Origin: JBCCZC01 sp039188505 | Lineage (GTDB): Bacteria > Pseudomonadota > Gammaproteobacteria > Xanthomonadales > SZUA-38 | Assembly: GCA_039188505.1 (NCBI GenBank) | Contig: JBCCZC010000305.1 | Span: forward strand, 1-6,994 | Direction of reading: 5' to 3' | Length of the DNA: 6,994 nucleotides | Shown: positions 1 through 5,922 of the stretch, piece by piece | Position numbering within the stretch: the stretch's first letter is position 1 | How the letters are laid out: each line of letters opens with the position of its first letter | Notes under the pieces: generated by a model | Database searches by the model: none | Told to the model about the DNA's origin: nothing | What the model saw: only the letters and a program-made list of their open reading frames with translations | Translations under genes and position numbers: made by a program

Positions 1-1
1 C

Positions 2-742
2 CTCCGGGAGGCGCCCCGGCCGGACCTCCTGCAGGCCGCGCTGGCCGGTGTGGTCTGCTACGCCATCGGCGCGAGCGCCAACTTCTATGCGCTCACGCTC
101 ATCGACGCGAGCGTCGAGCGCGCGCTGCTCTTCAGCTACCCGGCGCTGGTCGTCCTGGCGACCTGGCTGCTCTTCGGTCAGCGCCCGGGCCGGTCTACAC
201 TGCTGGCCGTCGCGCTGACCTGGCTGGGTATCGGCCTCGTCGTCGGCGTGTTCGACCCGGCGCTGCTGTCGCAGAACCTCTTGGGCTCCCTGTGGGTGCT
301 GTTCTGTTCGGCAACCATCGTCTACTACTTTCTCGTCAGCGCGCGCCTCACCCGCTCGCTGGGCAGCGCGCAATTCACCGCGGTCGCGATGACCGCCGCG
401 GGGCTGGCCCTGGCGGTCGCCTACCAGGGCACCCATGGCTGGCAGCACGTCGCCCTGAGCCCCAAGGCCTGGACGCTGATGCTCGCGCTCGTCGTGTTCG
501 TAACGGTCCTGCCGCTCTACCTCGTGGCCGAGGGCGTCCGGCGGATCGGTGCCGAGCGCGGGGCGATCGCCAGCACGGTGGGACCGCCGGCAACGGCGAT
601 CATGGCCGTGCTGCTCTTGGGCGAGTCGATCTCCGGGGGGCAGCTGCTGGGCATGGGCATGATCATCGCGGGCATCCTCACGCTCGAACTCGCCAGCCGA
701 CGGAAACGACGCCAATCGGATGCAGCGGCGCCCGGTTCGTAG
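2..742 (+). CDS. EamA/DMT-superfamily permease, 5'-truncated
   Basis: This is a probable inner-membrane transporter of the drug/metabolite (EamA) superfamily, which exports or imports small metabolites; the substrate cannot be told. The frame is open from the first bases of the window, so the GTG at 50 is an internal valine codon and the true start lies upstream. About 246 residues are visible, against roughly 290-300 for a typical ten-helix member, so about 50 residues are missing. The visible part is a run of hydrophobic helices separated by short Arg-rich loops. The first EamA repeat ends near the helix LAVALTWLGIGLVV. The second repeat contains the family-typical stretch GAERGAIASTVGPPATAIMA followed by LLLGESISGGQLLGMGMIIAG, the usual last two helices with the Gly-Glu turn between them. 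The C-terminus is a short basic tail. The TAG stop lies 12 bases before the next likely start, so co-transcription with the downstream gene is possible. Family assignment is firm; function is not. Confidence 0.9.
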   Translation, partial: LREAPRPDLLQAALAGVVCYAIGASANFYALTLIDASVERALLFSYPALVVLATWLLFGQRPGRSTLLAVALTWLGIGLVVGVFDPALLSQNLLGSLWVLFCSATIVYYFLVSARLTRSLGSAQFTAVAMTAAGLALAVAYQGTHGWQHVALSPKAWTLMLALVVFVTVLPLYLVAEGVRRIGAERGAIASTVGPPATAIMAVLLLGESISGGQLLGMGMIIAGILTLELASRRKRRQSDAAAPGS

Positions 743-754
743 TTGAATGGGTCC

Positions 755-1780
755 ATGGGGCGTCCAGGAATCATCGCCGTATCGCTGCTGCTGGCTCTGG
801 GTGCGGCTTCGGCCCAGGTAGAGCCGTCGGCTGAAGCCGCGTCCGCGCCAGCCGAGCCGGTTGCCGACGAGGAAAAGCGGTCGGCGATCGATACGGCCAA
901 CGAAACGGTAACGAATTACGTCATCAGTCTCGCACGCTGGGTCGATGAAATCTTCGACGATCCGAACTACACGGAGGAGGAAGCCGATGCGCGTCTCGAG
1001 GTGCGCCTGATCGCATCGGATTCCCGCGAGAACTCGGCCGAATTCCGGGCCCGCACACGCTTCCGCATCAGCCTTCCGCGCCTTTCGAGGCGCGCCAGCC
1101 TCGTCTTCGAGGGCAACGACGACATCGACATCAACGATTTCGCCGACGAGGATTTCGACAACGCCATCGATGATTCCCTCGACGCGCCGGCCCTCGGCAT
1201 CCAGTACTTCCGCCGCGACGACGAGCGCGTCAATCTGAGCTGGACCGCCGGCGTCCGGGCCAGCAGCGTGTCCTTCTATATCGGACCCCGGGTCCGCTAC
1301 ATCTCGCGGCTCGGCGACGATTCGATCGTCCGCGCCACCCAGCGCCTGCGCTGGTACACGGAGGAGGGCTGGGATTCGAACAGCCGGCTGGATTTCGATC
1401 GGCGCTTCGATAACGGCTTCTTCCGGCAGCTCTTCGCGGTGCGCTGGCGCGAGGATCGCTACCGGAGTGAGGGTGCCCGGGTGTCCGCGTCGACGTCCTG
1501 GACCAAGCCGCTCTCCGAGGAGTCGGCGTTGCGTTACGCCTGGACGAGCGTCTACCTCACCGAGTCCCAGGCCGATGGCCGCGAGACGCGCCTGTCCGTC
1601 GGCTATCGCAAGCGGTTCTGGCGCGACTGGATCGCGATCCAGGTGACCCCCTTCGTGGCCTGGGAGCAGCGCAATGACTGGGACTTCAATCCCGGTCTCC
1701 AGGTCTCGATCACCACCGCCTTCGAGCGCGAACGCCTGAGCAATCGCCCCGATCTCGTCACCGAGGACTTCGACGACTAG
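755..1780 (+). CDS. Signal-peptide-bearing, strand-rich putative envelope protein (unrecognised)
   Basis: I do not recognise a named family. The frame opens at a TTG (743) directly after the preceding stop, but ATG 755 is preferred because it puts a compact signal peptide at the N-terminus: a short basic start, the hydrophobic core IIAVSLLLALG and an AxA-type site (ASA, residues 18-20). The 341-residue product then has an Ala/Pro/Glu-rich linker (21-40), a probable helix (about 43-68) and a long region with many alternating polar/hydrophobic segments rich in Arg, Asp, Trp and Tyr, such as LSWTAGVRASSVSFYIGPRV and IAIQVTPFVAWEQR. These look like amphipathic beta-strands of a barrel. An acidic insert (about 119-142, rich in Asp) interrupts the early strands. 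The last residues are FDD rather than the terminal aromatic typical of outer-membrane barrels, which weakens but does not exclude that reading. No clear Shine-Dalgarno sequence precedes either start, which suggests coupling to the upstream permease gene. Confidence 0.75.
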   Translation: MGRPGIIAVSLLLALGAASAQVEPSAEAASAPAEPVADEEKRSAIDTANETVTNYVISLARWVDEIFDDPNYTEEEADARLEVRLIASDSRENSAEFRARTRFRISLPRLSRRASLVFEGNDDIDINDFADEDFDNAIDDSLDAPALGIQYFRRDDERVNLSWTAGVRASSVSFYIGPRVRYISRLGDDSIVRATQRLRWYTEEGWDSNSRLDFDRRFDNGFFRQLFAVRWREDRYRSEGARVSASTSWTKPLSEESALRYAWTSVYLTESQADGRETRLSVGYRKRFWRDWIAIQVTPFVAWEQRNDWDFNPGLQVSITTAFERERLSNRPDLVTEDFDD

Positions 1781-1808
1781 CGTTGGGCCTCCCTGCTTGT
1801 ACGGACAT

Positions 1809-1836
1809 TTGACTTACTTGGCCTGACCCATAGACT
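1809..1836 (+). promoter_or_regulatory. Candidate sigma70 promoter of the dioxygenase gene
   Basis: TTGACT (1809-1814, five of six to the -35 consensus) is followed after 16 bp by TAGACT (1831-1836, four of six to the -10 consensus). Transcription would begin near 1843, giving a leader of about 27 nt to ATG 1870. This supports ATG 1870 over the in-frame TTG at 1852, which would leave only about 9 nt. It is read by eye only. Confidence 0.5.
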
Positions 1837-1869
1837 TGCGGATATCCCAGTTTGCTCGGGTCACTGGTC

Positions 1870-2721
1870 ATGACTGTCAGCGTTGCCAACCGCCTCACCC
1901 CGACCTTCGGGGCCGAAGTCAGCGGCGTCGAGATCGCCGCGGGCGTCGATGCCGAGACGATCGCTGCCGTCCGCACGCTCTGGGGCGAGCACAAGATTCT
2001 GCTGTTCCGCAACCAGCAGGTCGACGAAGCCGGCCTCGTGGACTTCAGCCGCCAGTTCGGCGAGCTGGAGATCCACGTGCGGACCGAGTTCCTATCACCG
2101 ACGCATCCGCAGGTCCTCTATATCTCGAACCGCAAGGAGAACGGCCGCAGCGTCGGTATCCTGGCGGACACCGAGGTCGGCTGGCACTACGACCAGATCT
2201 ACCTGCCGAAGCCGGCCGTGGGCTCGCTGCTCTGCGCCGTCGAGCTACCGCCGGCGGGCGGTGACACGTGGTTTGCCGACATGGCCGCGGCGCTGGAAGC
2301 GCTGCCATCGGAGATCCGGTCGAAGCTCGAAGGGCGCAGCGCGGTTCAATCCTACGAGGCATTCAACGCGGCCTACAGCGTGCCGACCAGCAAAACGCAG
2401 AAGAAGCGCACGCCGGACATCGAGCAGCCGATCATCCGCACCCATCCGGTCACGGGCGTCAAGGCCCTCTACCTCTGCCCCGGCATGACGACGGCGATCG
2501 TCGGTATGGACGGTGCCGAGAGCCGCGAGACCCTCGATTTCCTGTTCGACTGGATTGTTCGGCCGGAATTCGTCTACCGCCACCGCTGGCAGGCGGGCGA
2601 CTGCATCATGTGGGACAACGCGTGCACCATGCACCGGCGGGACCCCTTCGACGGCACCCATGCACGCCTCATGAAGCGGACCACGATCCTGCCTCCGGCG
2701 GAGCTGGCCGTTCCCTTCTGA
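1870..2721 (+). CDS. TauD/TfdA-family Fe(II)/2-oxoglutarate-dependent dioxygenase
   Basis: This is a cytosolic non-haem iron oxygenase that couples 2-oxoglutarate decarboxylation to hydroxylation of an organic substrate. The family includes taurine, 2,4-D and alkylsulfate dioxygenases. From ATG 1870 it has 283 residues, normal for the family. The metal-binding facial triad is complete: His106 and Asp108 in WHYDQIY, and His255 in NACTMHRRD. Arg266, eleven residues after the distal His as in TauD and TfdA, would bind the 2-oxoglutarate carboxylate, and Thr133 in the PPAGGDTWF stretch matches the conserved Gly-Asp-Thr. The N-terminus (LTPTFGAEVSGVEI) and the LLFRNQ strand followed by FSRQFGELE are also typical. 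The substrate cannot be read from sequence, and no sulfonate transporter or aromatic-degradation gene lies nearby, so tauD or tfdA should not be assigned. No strong ribosome-binding site is seen. ATG 1870 was chosen because the family's N-terminal strand begins just after it and a promoter sits upstream; TTG 1852 would add six residues. Confidence 0.93.
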   Translation: MTVSVANRLTPTFGAEVSGVEIAAGVDAETIAAVRTLWGEHKILLFRNQQVDEAGLVDFSRQFGELEIHVRTEFLSPTHPQVLYISNRKENGRSVGILADTEVGWHYDQIYLPKPAVGSLLCAVELPPAGGDTWFADMAAALEALPSEIRSKLEGRSAVQSYEAFNAAYSVPTSKTQKKRTPDIEQPIIRTHPVTGVKALYLCPGMTTAIVGMDGAESRETLDFLFDWIVRPEFVYRHRWQAGDCIMWDNACTMHRRDPFDGTHARLMKRTTILPPAELAVPF

Positions 2722-2844
2722 ACGCAGTTCTGTGGTTCACCCCTTCCGCTTGCGCTGGTCCCCCTTGAGGCTAAGCCGATGCTATCGCGTCGCCACGCGG
2801 CACCGTAATTTAAGACGATGCGCGCTCGTCCACTAGCGAGGACG

Positions 2845-2909
2845 CGCTGATCGCCACCGACCCGACGTGTCCGGGCCGCTGGGGGGCACACGCTGATCGC
2901 CACGGACCC
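2845..2909. repeat. 19-bp direct repeat pair, one mismatch
   Basis: The sequence CGCTGATCGCCACCGACCC at 2845-2863 recurs at 2891-2909 with a single C-to-G change. The start-to-start spacing is 46 bp. Two copies this long and similar are unlikely by chance in so short a stretch. They could be paired regulator-binding sites or the trace of a small duplication; the sequence does not decide. Confidence 0.7.
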
Positions 2910-2957
2910 AGCGCGAAGCGGCCCCGGCGCACGCAGGCGCGAGGTCCTTCGCCGAAC

Positions 2958-2973
2958 GCGACGCATGCGTCGC
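2958..2973. repeat. Perfect 16-bp palindrome
   Basis: GCGACGCATGCGTCGC is its own reverse complement over all 16 bases, with no spacer. Its symmetry suits a dimeric DNA-binding protein's operator better than an RNA hairpin, since a loop would have to break central pairs. It lies about 150 bp upstream of the candidate promoter of the DUF1579 gene, farther than most simple repressor operators. Confidence 0.6.
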
Positions 2974-3106
2974 ATGGTGCTCGGCTCACCGTTCGCTTCG
3001 CAAAAACCGCACCCGGCCACCTAGGCGGCGCAATTGTCCTCCCGCGATTCTCCCGATGCCAACGCGCCGCGCGACGGCTCGCGACGATTCCATCAGTCCG
3101 ACAGGC

Positions 3107-3115
3107 TGCTAGAGT
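3107..3115 (+). promoter_or_regulatory. Candidate extended -10 promoter of the DUF1579 gene
   Basis: TGCTAGAGT contains an extended -10 TGn element followed by TAGAGT (3110-3115). The expected -35 position (about 3087-3092, ATTCCA) is a poor match, as is common with extended -10 promoters. Transcription would start near 3122, just upstream of the ribosome-binding site. Confidence 0.4.
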
Positions 3116-3126
3116 GAATGTGATTG

Positions 3127-3134
3127 AGGAGGGG
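3127..3134 (+). promoter_or_regulatory. Strong Shine-Dalgarno site deciding the start of the DUF1579 gene
   Basis: AGGAGGGG lies 10-12 bases before ATG 3145. It fixes that ATG as the start and rules out the in-frame TTG at 3124, which overlaps the site itself. Confidence 0.8.
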
Positions 3135-3144
3135 AGAGAGCACC

Positions 3145-3732
3145 ATGCGAATTGCAACGATTCTTGCGGCCGGCCTGTTCGCGGTCACTGCGGTCTACGC
3201 CGATGGCCACGAGGGCAAGATGAGCGCCGAAGAGGCCGCCATGATGGCGGCGCTCGAGGCGTCCATGACCCCGGGGAAAGAACATGAATGGCTTGCGAGC
3301 CTGGTCGGCGAATTCGACGCCGAGGTGAAGACCTACACTGCCCCCGGAGCGCCGCCGGAGATCGCGCAGTCGAAGGTCGTTCGCACCGTCGAACTCGACG
3401 GACGGGTCCTCCACGAGGTCTGGACCGGCAGCGTCATGGGCATGCCGTTCACGGGCATCGGTCGCCTGGGCTACGACAACGTGACGAAACGCTACTGGAC
3501 GACCTGGACGGACAACATCTCGACCGGCCTGTTCATCGGCTACGGCCAGTGGGACAAATCCCGCGAGCGACTGATCTTCGAGGGTGAGATGCCCGACCCG
3601 ATGAGCGGTCAGATGGTCCCGACGCGGTCCGTCGCCACCTATCCCGACGAGAACCGCGAGACGATGCTGATGTACGAGAACAGCACCGGGACGGAGCGGC
3701 TCACCATGGAGTTTTCGCTCACCCGTCGCTGA
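3145..3732 (+). CDS. Secreted DUF1579-family protein
   Basis: This is a 195-residue exported protein of the DUF1579 family, whose biochemical role is not established. The ATG follows a strong ribosome-binding site and opens a signal peptide (IATILAAGLFAVTAVYA, cleavage probably after residue 19). A short Met/Ala/Glu-rich segment (about 24-41) precedes the domain. Family hallmarks follow in order: PGKEHEWLASLVGEFDAEV (43-61), where the His-x-Trp-Leu and Gly-x-Phe/Trp pattern is typical; the PGAPPE turn; a GRVLHEVWTG strand (86-95); MGMPFTGIGRLGYDNVTKRY (98-117); and WTDNISTGLF. These suggest a small lipocalin-like beta-structure, but no ligand can be inferred. The gene appears monocistronic, with its own promoter and a convergent neighbour downstream. 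The length is normal for a family member carrying a signal peptide. Confidence 0.9.
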   Translation: MRIATILAAGLFAVTAVYADGHEGKMSAEEAAMMAALEASMTPGKEHEWLASLVGEFDAEVKTYTAPGAPPEIAQSKVVRTVELDGRVLHEVWTGSVMGMPFTGIGRLGYDNVTKRYWTTWTDNISTGLFIGYGQWDKSRERLIFEGEMPDPMSGQMVPTRSVATYPDENRETMLMYENSTGTERLTMEFSLTRR

Positions 3733-3796
3733 TTCAGGGGGCGGCCCGGCCCGTCACCCGGTGGGCGGCGCCGGTCCGGTCGTTCCGTGTCGCGAC

Positions 3797-3820
3797 GATC
3801 ACCGGCAGCGCCCGGTGATC
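3797..3820. terminator. Perfect dyad between convergent genes, possible bidirectional terminator
   Basis: GATCACCGG (3797-3805) and CCGGTGATC (3812-3820) form a perfect 9-bp stem with a 6-base loop. It sits between the DUF1579 stop (3732) and directly beside the stop codon of the opposite-strand gene (3822-3824), the expected place for a terminator serving both. Neither side has a T-tract, so intrinsic termination is uncertain. It may instead protect 3' ends from exonucleases. Confidence 0.5.
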
Positions 3821-3821
3821 C

Positions 3822-4268
3822 TCAATGCCCGTAGCTCACCACCCGCGTGAGCTGCCAGCTGCCGTCCTCGCCTTCGCGCCAGATGTGCAGGAAGTTGAAG
3901 GTGCCGCAGTCCGGGCCCTGGTCAGTTGGGTGGCAGAAGCGATGGCGGCCCTCCTGGATGGCGCCATAGCCGGGTATCGGAAAGACGCGGAGGCTGTCCT
4001 CGATAAGCGTCCGTTCGAGACCCAGTCCGCTGCCGCAGTTCGAGCGGGAGCTGGCCAGGGTCTGTTCCTTGCCGCCGAGCCCGACGATGTCATGGAAGAA
4101 CTCCAGGTCGTCGGCGAAGAAACGCGCGTTGGTTTCCACGTCGCAGGTGTTGAAGGCCTCGAAGAGCTCCGCGTCCAGGGCGGCGATCTTCGCCGTCAGG
4201 TCGGCATGGTCGCTGGCGACGAGGTCGCTCGAGAAAAGGAGTACTAGCAGAGCGGGGATTCGACTCAC
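3822..4268 (-). CDS. Secreted DUF4440/NTF2-like protein
   Basis: This 148-residue protein has an N-terminal signal peptide (IPALLVLLFSSDLVAS, cleavage near residue 19) and an NTF2-like fold of the DUF4440/SnoaL type. Recognisable parts are the first helix LTAKIAALDAELFEAFNTCD (24-43), the following FFADDLEFFHDIVGLGGKEQ (50-69) and the terminal strands FNFLHIWREGEDGSWQLTRV (125-144), the usual end of this domain. Such proteins are often ligand-binding or of unknown role; catalysis is not implied. Four cysteines (42, 78, 112, 121) in a presumably periplasmic protein could form disulfides. The start is GTG at 4266-4268, supported by GAGAGG (4275-4280 on the complementary strand) six bases upstream. 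An overlapping plus-strand frame at 3825-4247 lacks family features and is taken as spurious. The gene converges on the DUF1579 gene. Confidence 0.85.
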   Translation of the reverse strand: MSRIPALLVLLFSSDLVASDHADLTAKIAALDAELFEAFNTCDVETNARFFADDLEFFHDIVGLGGKEQTLASSRSNCGSGLGLERTLIEDSLRVFPIPGYGAIQEGRHRFCHPTDQGPDCGTFNFLHIWREGEDGSWQLTRVVSYGH

Positions 4269-4280
4269 GGAATGCCTCTC

Positions 4281-4676
4281 GGTTGGATTCAGCTACCGGT
4301 CCACGATTCCGCGACCCGCAAGGTTACAGCTGCGGCTCGGGCAAAGCCGGGTACCGCGCGAGTACCGGGACGGCTGGTCGACGCTGGCGACCGTCCGGGC
4401 TTGCTCGGCCCTCGCGCCGCTCCGCAGCAACCGGGTTTCCATCGCCGCGCCCCATTTGAACCGAGCATTGCACCCGATTCGCCGTGCCAGCAGAATCCCG
4501 TGGGCAGATCAGCAGCATGGGATGCGGAGCTGTTCCGAAGCTACCGGCCTCGCGCGACCGCTGACGGCACAGCAAGTCCGATCGCCCCCGACCCCCGGCA
4601 ACCTCAAGGGAGTTGAGCTGATCGAACGAATCGCCCTCGCCGGAGACACTCCGGCAACTGACGCAATATTCGGATA
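4281..4676. other. Gene-free divergent intergenic region
   Basis: This region separates the divergent DUF4440 and thioesterase genes. Open frames cross it on both strands, but none has a ribosome-binding site with protein-like content. It holds an imperfect hairpin at 4347-4369 (CCGGGTAC / GTACCGGG, one mismatch, 7-base loop) and a perfect hairpin near the thioesterase start. One weak promoter-like pair points right: TTGCAC, 17 bp, then CAGAAT, in the 4465-4500 area. I would not call it with confidence. Confidence 0.5.
4639..4655 (+). repeat. Hairpin upstream of the thioesterase gene
   Basis: GCCGGAG (4639-4645) and CTCCGGC (4649-4655) form a perfect 7-bp stem with a 3-base ACA loop. It ends 21 bases before the Shine-Dalgarno site. 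There is no T-tract after it, so it is more likely a leader structure or protein-binding dyad than a terminator. Confidence 0.45.
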
Positions 4677-4682
4677 GAGGAG
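4677..4682 (+). promoter_or_regulatory. Shine-Dalgarno site of the thioesterase gene
   Basis: GAGGAG lies 7 bases before ATG 4690 and fixes this start. Confidence 0.8.
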
Positions 4683-4689
4683 TTCCAGG

Positions 4690-5160
4690 ATGGTCGCCAG
4701 CGGCAAGTCGCCGTCCGCCTCCGCGGTCGAGCAGAACGTCTACAAGATCTTCCCGAACGACCTGAACGCGGAGCACACGGTGTTCGGCGGCCTGGTCATG
4801 AGCCTCTGCGATCGCACGGCGTTGATCGTGGCCGAACGCCACAGCGGCCAGGCGTGCGTGACCGCGGCGGTGGACAACCTCAACTTCATCTCTCCGGCGC
4901 GCACCGGTGAGACCCTCCTCGTTCGGGCGGCGGTCAACCGGGCGTGGCGGTCATCGATGGAGATCGGCGTTCGCGTGGTCGCCGAGAACAGCTACACGGG
5001 CGAGATCCGCCACGTGGTGACGGCCTATCTCACCTTCGTCGCGCTCGGAGAGGACGGTCGCCCGACCACGGTGCCGCCCGTGACGCCTGAATCGGCTGAG
5101 GAGCAGCGTCGCTTCGAGGAGGCGCAGGCTCGCCGCGAAGCGAGGCTCGCGCTCCGGTAA
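4690..5160 (+). CDS. Hotdog-fold acyl-CoA thioesterase (YciA/ACOT-like)
   Basis: This is a cytosolic enzyme expected to hydrolyse acyl-CoA thioesters to free acid and CoA; chain-length preference is unknown. The 156-residue product has a single hotdog domain. The family signature is clear: FPNDLNAEHTVFGGLVMSLCD (21-41), in which Asn26, the Val-Phe-Gly-Gly turn (31-34) and Asp41 match the conserved residues of the acyl-CoA hydrolase subfamily. The strand VTAAVDNLNFISPARTGE (57-74) and the later VVTAYLTFVAL strand (109-119) complete the fold. The C-terminus (about 134-156) is a charged Glu/Arg/Ala-rich helix, possibly for oligomer contacts. Shine-Dalgarno support for the ATG is good. The pqiA gene begins about 170 bp downstream with a possible promoter between, so joint transcription is uncertain. 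A neighbouring lipid-transport system makes a role in acyl-chain metabolism plausible but unproven. Confidence 0.92.
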   Translation: MVASGKSPSASAVEQNVYKIFPNDLNAEHTVFGGLVMSLCDRTALIVAERHSGQACVTAAVDNLNFISPARTGETLLVRAAVNRAWRSSMEIGVRVVAENSYTGEIRHVVTAYLTFVALGEDGRPTTVPPVTPESAEEQRRFEEAQARREARLALR

Positions 5161-5291
5161 GCGCCCCGTCGGCGTGCTGATCCCCTCCGCCGCGCCCGCG
5201 TCAGGCCGTCGGGCATGCGTGGACGCCCTGCCGTCGACATCGGCAAGCGGGTGCGCGCTGCGGGCGCTATCTGGGAACGGTTGGAATCCTC

Positions 5292-5297
5292 TATCCT
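5292..5297 (+). promoter_or_regulatory. Weak candidate -10 element ahead of pqiA
   Basis: TATCCT (four of six to consensus) lies 32 bases before ATG 5329. No good -35 is seen at the usual distance. It would give pqiAB a start separate from the thioesterase gene, but this is only suggestive. Confidence 0.25.
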
Positions 5298-5328
5298 GAC
5301 ACGTGCCCTTTCGATGGACTGCCCATCC

Positions 5329-5922
5329 ATGTCGACGCTTCGCGCCTGCCACTGCTGCGGTCTCATTCATCGCCTGCCTGACGTGAGCGACGACGAGTGC
5401 GCGGTCTGCACCCGCTGCGGGAGCACGATCTTCGCTCCCGGCAGTCGGCAGACCTCGGCCAGCCGCACGGCAGCGGCCGCGGTGGGGGCGTTCGTGCTGT
5501 TCTGGCCCGCCATCCTGCTGCCCGTGCTCCACATCGAGCAGCTGGGTCACGAAAGCCAGCAGAGCATCCTGGGTGGAACGATGGCGCTCTTTGCCGGCGG
5601 CAGCTACCTGGTCGGCGCGGTCGTGCTGCTGTTCTCGGTCATCTTTCCGCTGGGGAAGATCATCCTGCTGATCGAGCTCAGCTGGCTCGAACTCCTGAAC
5701 CGTCGGCACAAGTCCCGGACGCTGCGGATCATCGAGCACCTCGGGAAGTGGAGCATGATGGACGTGATGCTCCTCGCGTTCCTGGTGATGCTGGTCAAGC
5801 TCGGCAACCTGGTGCAGTTCGAATTCGGCCCGGCGGTGATCGCCTTCGTCGTCTGCGTCGCCATGAGCATGGTGGCATCGCTGTCCTTCGACCCCCACTC
5901 GATCTGGGATCAGGAACGATGA
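5329..5922 (+). CDS. pqiA: Paraquat-inducible protein A, single-domain form
   Basis: PqiA proteins are inner-membrane partners of MCE proteins in envelope lipid transport. From ATG 5329 the product has 197 residues. A cytosolic zinc-ribbon-like N-terminus carries Cys7 and Cys10 (CHCC), then Cys24, Cys27 and Cys30 (CAVCTRCGS). About four membrane segments follow, near residues 47-66, 85-107, 108-124 and 145-185. Typical PqiA motifs are FPLGKIILLIELSWLELL (106-123) and LGKWSMMDVMLLAFLVMLVK (138-157). E. coli PqiA and YebS are about twice as long, with two such domains; this is one domain, as in many other bacteria. The frame is open further upstream, but earlier in-frame ATGs (5215, 5314) would precede the Cys motif with unfamily-like sequence. 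No clear ribosome-binding site marks 5329, and 5314 remains possible. The TGA stop overlaps the pqiB start as ATGA, implying translational coupling. Confidence 0.9.
   Translation: MSTLRACHCCGLIHRLPDVSDDECAVCTRCGSTIFAPGSRQTSASRTAAAAVGAFVLFWPAILLPVLHIEQLGHESQQSILGGTMALFAGGSYLVGAVVLLFSVIFPLGKIILLIELSWLELLNRRHKSRTLRIIEHLGKWSMMDVMLLAFLVMLVKLGNLVQFEFGPAVIAFVVCVAMSMVASLSFDPHSIWDQER

Larger units (their letters stand above)
2722..3109. other. Gene-free stretch with repeats and a palindrome
   Basis: No convincing coding frame is present on either strand. The open frames that cross it are Arg/Ala/Pro-rich and resemble no protein family I know. It holds a 19-bp near-perfect direct repeat, a perfect 16-bp palindrome at 2958-2973, and an outer inverted pair CGAACG (2953-2958) / CGTTCG (2990-2995). 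No T-tract terminator for the dioxygenase gene is evident. It may be regulatory, may encode an untranslated RNA, or may be decayed sequence. Confidence 0.5.

Noticed and set aside
50..52. GTG at 50 as the start of the permease gene
   Set aside because: The frame is open upstream to the window edge and the protein would lack its first helices, so this is an internal codon of a truncated gene.
743..754. TTG at 743 as the start of the envelope protein
   Set aside because: ATG 755, four codons later, gives a better-shaped signal peptide, and neither start has a clear ribosome-binding site to favour TTG.
2574..3157. Minus-strand open frames across the gene-free stretch after the dioxygenase gene
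   Set aside because: The products are Arg/Ala/Cys-rich without family signature, and they overlap either the dioxygenase 3' end or the DUF1579 promoter and ribosome-binding site.
3825..4247. A plus-strand 140-codon frame opposite the DUF4440 gene
   Set aside because: It has no signal peptide or family motifs. The minus strand has a signal peptide, a ribosome-binding site and an NTF2-like domain.
4324..4842. A minus-strand 172-codon frame reaching into the thioesterase gene
   Set aside because: It overlaps the conserved start of the thioesterase gene, and its product shows no recognisable domain.
4951..5898. A 315-codon minus-strand open frame opposite the thioesterase and pqiA genes
   Set aside because: It is His/Asp/Arg/Gln-rich with no domain, and lies opposite two well-supported genes. 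Long antisense frames are common in GC-rich DNA.
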